Position numbers and translations under genes: made by a program. A stretch of 64,000 bases of DNA from the NCBI GenBank assembly GCA_964035795.1, contig OZ038321.1, positions 434,001 through 498,000 of the forward strand. The letters are read 5' to 3'. Under the pieces are notes generated by a model. The model worked only from the letters and a program-made list of their open reading frames with translations. It did no database searches and was not told where the DNA came from. Shown in pieces: positions 59,644 to 64,000 of the stretch (its first letter is position 1; every line of letters begins with the position of its first letter). The stretch is from Pterobdella sp. o SKG-2022 (Eukaryota; Annelida; Clitellata; Hirudinida; Piscicolidae).

Positions 59644-62004
59644 ATGTACAGTAATGCTGATTTGTAGATTCGTAGCCAGCTTCACTATTTTAGTTCTTTA
59701 TCTTATTATTATTATTACTATTAATATTATTATTATTATTGTTATTATTATTATTATTGTTATTATTATTATTATTAATGTCATTATTTTTTACATTTTT
59801 TTTAATGATCTTATTCAAACTATTTTCACGCTAATAAATCACAACAAATATTAAATTGTTCAAATTTTCATAATATTTAGATTTATTATGCCATAATTTT
59901 ATTTTTTAAACATATTTTTTACCGTTATTTGTTCATATTTTATTCTAAATTCATCATAAATCATTTTAAAAAATCATTTATCCCATCAAAATTGTCATTA
60001 TGGCATTAAACCACAACGCCACTCTGCTCCAAACCACATCAAACTTCTCACCAACTTCTCCAACGGACCAACTTCTTAACTTCAGGACTTTTTCTTTTTT
60101 TCTTTCTTTTTTTTTCTTACTCGAAATTTCTTCTAATTTTACACGCTCTGCTTCAAATTAAAATGAATTTTCACTTTAATTCTTCTCATGAATAACAATC
60201 GCTAATTTTATTATTATTAAGATTTTTTCTGTTATTATTATTATGTTTATTGTTATTCTTGTTATTATTCTCAAGCTTGGTGTTATCACCACACCTCCAT
60301 CACCATCATCACAGTTGTAAATAGTTTTTTTTTTTTCCTATTTATTCTTTTTTTTAATTTCTTTTATTTTTTTTTATTATTTATTAAATTATTCCAATTC
60401 ATATCTTTTTTAATTCGATATTATTATTATTGATATTTTTACAACTATAATTATTCCAACGGTCAGTTGAACCGCTTCTGTAAATCATTCAAAACTTCTC
60501 AAGTACGATTGTTATTTGGCACATTGCCATATAAAAGGATTTCAACACTGAATTCTAATTTAATTATCCGTGTTAATTTATGGACCTTTTTAGAGTTAAT
60601 TAAACAATTTTAATATTATTTACCGGGGGAAATGTCGAAAAAAATAAAGTTGTTGGTCCTCGGAGACTGAGGAATTGGTGGAGAATTTATGGTCTACAGA
60701 TTTTTGGGTAACGCCATTTCAAAGTTTTGATCTTTAAAACTTCGGGCTACGCCACTTTATAGTTGTGGTTAGTAGCTTTTAGGGTGACGTCACTTTAGAG
60801 TTTTGGCGGGAAGGAATGTTAATTATATAAATCAAGATAAGCGAAGCTTGATAAAATAATTATGGTTGGAATCTGGAATGATTTTAGATCGGTGATTTAG
60901 TTATCACATAGAATATATATCATTTCTGATAAGGAGGTATGTGGGTGAGGGTGGAGGTGATGAGAGTGGGTGAGGGTGGTTAGTTCAGGTTGGTTGTGAG
61001 ATGAGAGAAAAATGAAGATGTAATGATGAAGTGGAATTTGGAAAACATGCAAATGAGTTGTGAAAAGTTTTGAAAAATAAAAAAAATAGAATAAAAAATA
61101 ATCAAAAAAAATTTTTTGAAAAAAATAAAAAGCAATATTAAGAAATTGGAGAGCAGTATTAAGAAAGAATATTGAAAAGGAATGTATAGCAGGCAGAGAA
61201 TGCAGAAGGTGGACTATATAAGAGGACTCTTCCTAGAGATATTCTCGCTTCTGTAGTTGTATATTTTGGACTGTTTTCGTTGGAAAATGCTGGTTTTTTA
61301 TGGTTTCAATGTTGGGGAATAGTTTTAAGGAATGATTTGAATTCTTGAGGTTTTGAAGATTTTCAGTTTTTTTGTGAAAATGTTTATTTTTAAGGTTGAG
61401 TTGATGACTTTTATAATGAAATTCGTTGAAGAGTTTTTGATTTTTTGTAGTTTTTCACTAAAAAAAAGCTTTAAACCTTTGGACACTCAAAACAAAATTC
61501 ATTTTAGAACTCCTGTTTAATGTTGCTTTTACTCGGATGTTTTAAACATGAAAAAATAGTAAAAACTCAGCCAGTTTTATATAAAAACAAAAATAATTAG
61601 TTTCGAAAATGTTTTTTATTGTCTACAACTGAATACTATTTTTCACACAGGTTGTTTTTGAAATGATAACAAAATAACAATAAGAATATTATTATTGATT
61701 TTATTGACCGGAAAATGATATAATGTGAGTTTTAACATGCATTAATTTTTTTTTAATTTTGAAATACTATTGAAAAAATATTAATAACATATAAAAATGG
61801 AAAAAAAGACAATGGAACATTGAAAACTCCAATGATAAGGAAAATGATAACAAAAACAGTGAAAACAACAGTTTTTTGAAATTTCTAAGAATTATAAAAC
61901 AAAAACGAAGGCTTCATAATATAACAATAATTTTTATCATAATTATAGTTTATTTTCGAATGAACATAACCAAACATACAAACACCCGAAGAGATAATTT
62001 AAAC
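59506..62004. other. Intergenic, AT-rich
   Basis: No gene seen. Includes (TTA)n at 59605-59800 and a three-copy degenerate repeat of about 38 bases at 60708-60808 (ACGCCATTTCAAAGTTTTGA, ACGCCACTTTATAGTTGTGG, ACGTCACTTTAGAGTTTTGG). Confidence 0.45.
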
Positions 62005-62160
62005 GCCTTTCGATAACTTAAAATTTTTGGAAGGCGTTTAAATTAAATTGAATGAATACGTCTGTCGAAGATTACTAACTGGCTATTATACAAGAACTGA
62101 TGAAATTTAAGTAGAAAATGGCAAAAAAAAACGCTATAAAAATAAAACAAACAATAAAAA
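62005..62160 (+). repeat. Dispersed block, copy 1 (copy 2 at 63055-63188)
   Basis: Shared order: TTGAATGAATACGTCTG, TAACTGGCTATTATACAA, TGATGAA(A/T)TT, GGCAAAAA, CG(C/A)TATAAAAATAAAACAAAC. Copy 2 breaks off exactly where the RT fragment begins. Confidence 0.75.
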
Positions 62161-62179
62161 ATAGAAAAACCATTAATAA

Positions 62180-62372
62180 GGAAAAACAATAAAACAACAA
62201 TAACAATAATAAAACAACAATAACAATAATAAAACAACAATAACAATAATAAAACAACAATAACAATAATAAAACAACAATAAAAATAATAAAATAACAA
62301 TAATAAAACAACAATAACAATAATAAAACAACAATAACAATAATAAAACAACAATAAAAATAATAAATAATA
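62180..62372. repeat. About 20-bp AT-rich minisatellite
   Basis: Units of AATAATAAAACAACAATAAC repeated about nine times with minor variants. Confidence 0.85.
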
Positions 62373-62741
62373 AAAATTTTCGCCAAAATTTTTAATCCGC
62401 CATAAAGCACCCCAACCTAAATTACTTTCCTCTTTTTTTATGGGCCGCCATCTTGAATAAAAATGTCTTTTTTATCGCTCATTCTTTTAGCTCTATTCCA
62501 TGCTCCCGATAAAATTAAGTTTTATTTATAAATTGATAATAACAATAAGAAGAAAAATGGAAATGTAAATTATATTAGAAATAAAAAACAATGAAATAAT
62601 AATAAAAAAATAATAAAAATAATGATAGAGATAACAAAGTACATTTAGAAAAAATGGAATAATAGAAATAATAAAACGATCTCTTCCTCATGTTTTGCAT
62701 TCAACGTTCTTGTGTGATTTACAACTGTTTTGTACAAAAAT

Positions 62742-62955
62742 TACCTAATAATAATAATAATAATAATAAAAAAATAATAATAATAATAAAATAATAATAA
62801 TAATAGAATAATAATAATAAAATAATAATAAAATAATAATAATAATAATAGAATAATAATAATAAAATAATAATAAAATAATAATAAAATAATAATAAAA
62901 TAATAATAATAAAATAATAATAATAATAATAGAAAACTCAATAATAATAATAATG
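62742..62955. repeat. (TAA)n microsatellite with interruptions
   Basis: Long (TAA)n tract broken by single-base additions (AAAATAAT, TAGAAT). Confidence 0.9.
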
Positions 62956-63188
62956 AAGTTCGAAACTTAAACTTTGAATGAATATAATTTCGTGTCAAGT
63001 GATGTTTAAAAGTTGATTCAATTTTTCACACACAAACAACCAAAGAGAATTTCAAACAATTTTAAATTTTTTCAACAAATAAATTGAATAATTACGTCTG
63101 ACGAAAATTAATAACTGGCTTTTATACAAAAAATGATGAATTTTATGTGGAAAGTGGCAAAAATAAACGATATAAAAATAAAACAAAC

Positions 63189-64000
63189 TTTCAGACAGAA
63201 ATTGGACTCAATCAACTTTGCCTAGGAGGGCTGGGAGTAAGATCAGCCGTAGACTTATCGCTTCCTGCATTTCTATCCTCAGTCCACGCTTGCTGTACGC
63301 ATGTTAGAAAGCTCTTACCGAATTTCCACTATATTTTATACGATTCGTACTACAACTCTGCTAAGATTCTTTATTTGGGAAAAATTGGAAATAACAGCAG
63401 TTTTCTAGGTAATCCTAGTGTTCAAGCTGCCTGGGATATGCAGTATGCCAAGCTAAAGCATGAAAAGCTGATTTCAAGTTCGACATCAGATTTAGAAAAA
63501 GCGAGGCTGCTGGCTGTCTCTTCAAAACAATCCTATTCTTGGCTCAATGCCATTCCTATAGCTTTCTTGAGCTTGAAGATGAACAGATCTCAACTAAGGA
63601 TCAGCTGCGCTTTACGTTTAGGCTCACCCTTGTGCATTTCTCATACTTGTGTCTGCGGCACTAGAGTGGATCAATCGGGAGTGCATGGTCTCAGTTGTAG
63701 AAAGAGTGCTGGAAGATTTTTCAGACATGCTCAAGTAAATGACATAATAAAGAGAGCTCTGTCATCAGCCCATATACCTTCGATTCTTGAACCAAACGGT
63801 GTATCTCGTTCTGATGGAAAACGTCCAGATGGGATGACAATTTACCCTTGGAAAAATGGTCGTACTATGGTGTGAGATTTTACTTGTAGTGACACCATCG
63901 CCCCCAGCCACATACAAATTTCTTCAGCTATTCCAGGAAAAGTAGCTGAAAGCGCGGAGACAGCTAAGCTGACAAAATACCGCAACCTTTCAGCGGATTA
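63189..64000 (+). pseudogene. Retroelement pol C-terminus with PD-(D/E)XK-like nuclease motif, runs off window
   Basis: Plus-strand frame from about 63189 to TGA 63873-63875, then continuing in the same frame to the window end. A Cys/His segment CVCGTRVDQSGVHGLSCR is followed by FFRHAQVNDIIKRAL and KRPDGMTIYPWKNGRTMV, then (after the stop) DFTCSDT. The spaced RPD ... D pattern is that of restriction-like nuclease domains found at the end of some non-LTR pol proteins. The in-frame TGA falls where the family normally has Trp before Asp, a one-base change. The start is a 5' truncation, as the upstream bases belong to the unrelated repeat of 63055-63188. Confidence 0.7.

Noticed and set aside
62043..62410. 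Leu/Ile/Tyr-rich minus-strand ORFs
   Set aside because: Frames of the 20-bp AT-rich minisatellite.

Overview
The window is a stretch of nuclear DNA from an invertebrate animal. It is AT-rich, its genes are split by many introns with GT/AG borders, and it carries metazoan housekeeping and signalling genes (NVL, SF3A2, a C22orf39/PANTS-type twin-CX9C gene, an FKBP14-type ER isomerase, mitochondrial BCAT, GSK3). It also holds abundant ATT-type microsatellites, minisatellites and the remains of several retroelement families. I cannot assign a phylum from the sequence alone. All splice models below were built by eye from splice sites, exon phase and family resemblance.

Layout. 0-2.5 kb: 3' part of NVL (+). 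4.4-6.6 kb: intronless leucine-rich-repeat membrane protein (-). 7.5-11.4 kb: tRNA-derived SINE head and a non-LTR retrotransposon whose 5' end is inverted. 11.7-14.6 kb: an unannotated set of phase-matched exons with a signal peptide and a duplicated module that I do not recognise (+). 15-19.3 kb: degraded RT pieces, a 17-bp minisatellite and a lysine-rich ORF. 19.8-22.2 kb: SF3A2 (+), tail to tail with a C22orf39-like gene (-, 22.4-23.7 kb). 25.0-28.2 kb: FKBP14-like gene ending in HDEL (-). 28.4-29.4 kb: Penelope-like element. 30.5-37.1 kb: BCAT (+). 40.5-43.6 kb: unknown membrane protein with a long K/E/N/Q-rich tail (-). 44-50.7 kb: intergenic with SINE copies. 50.7-59.1 kb: GSK3 (+, 13 coding exons), with one retroelement tail in intron 6 and a complete nested retroelement insertion in intron 10. 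59-63 kb: microsatellites. 63.2-64 kb: C-terminus of another retroelement, running off the window.

The host genes are not a functional cluster. They serve ribosome assembly (NVL), splicing (SF3A2), ER folding (FKBP), branched-chain amino-acid metabolism (BCAT) and Wnt/insulin-type signalling (GSK3). The most interesting items are the modular secreted gene at 11.7-14.6 kb, a dispersed hairpin family whose fold resembles a hammerhead ribozyme but with an altered core, the twin-priming-like inversion of the LINE at 9.3-11.3 kb, the three-level nesting inside GSK3 intron 10, and an NVL whose first ATPase domain has lost its Walker B acid residues.
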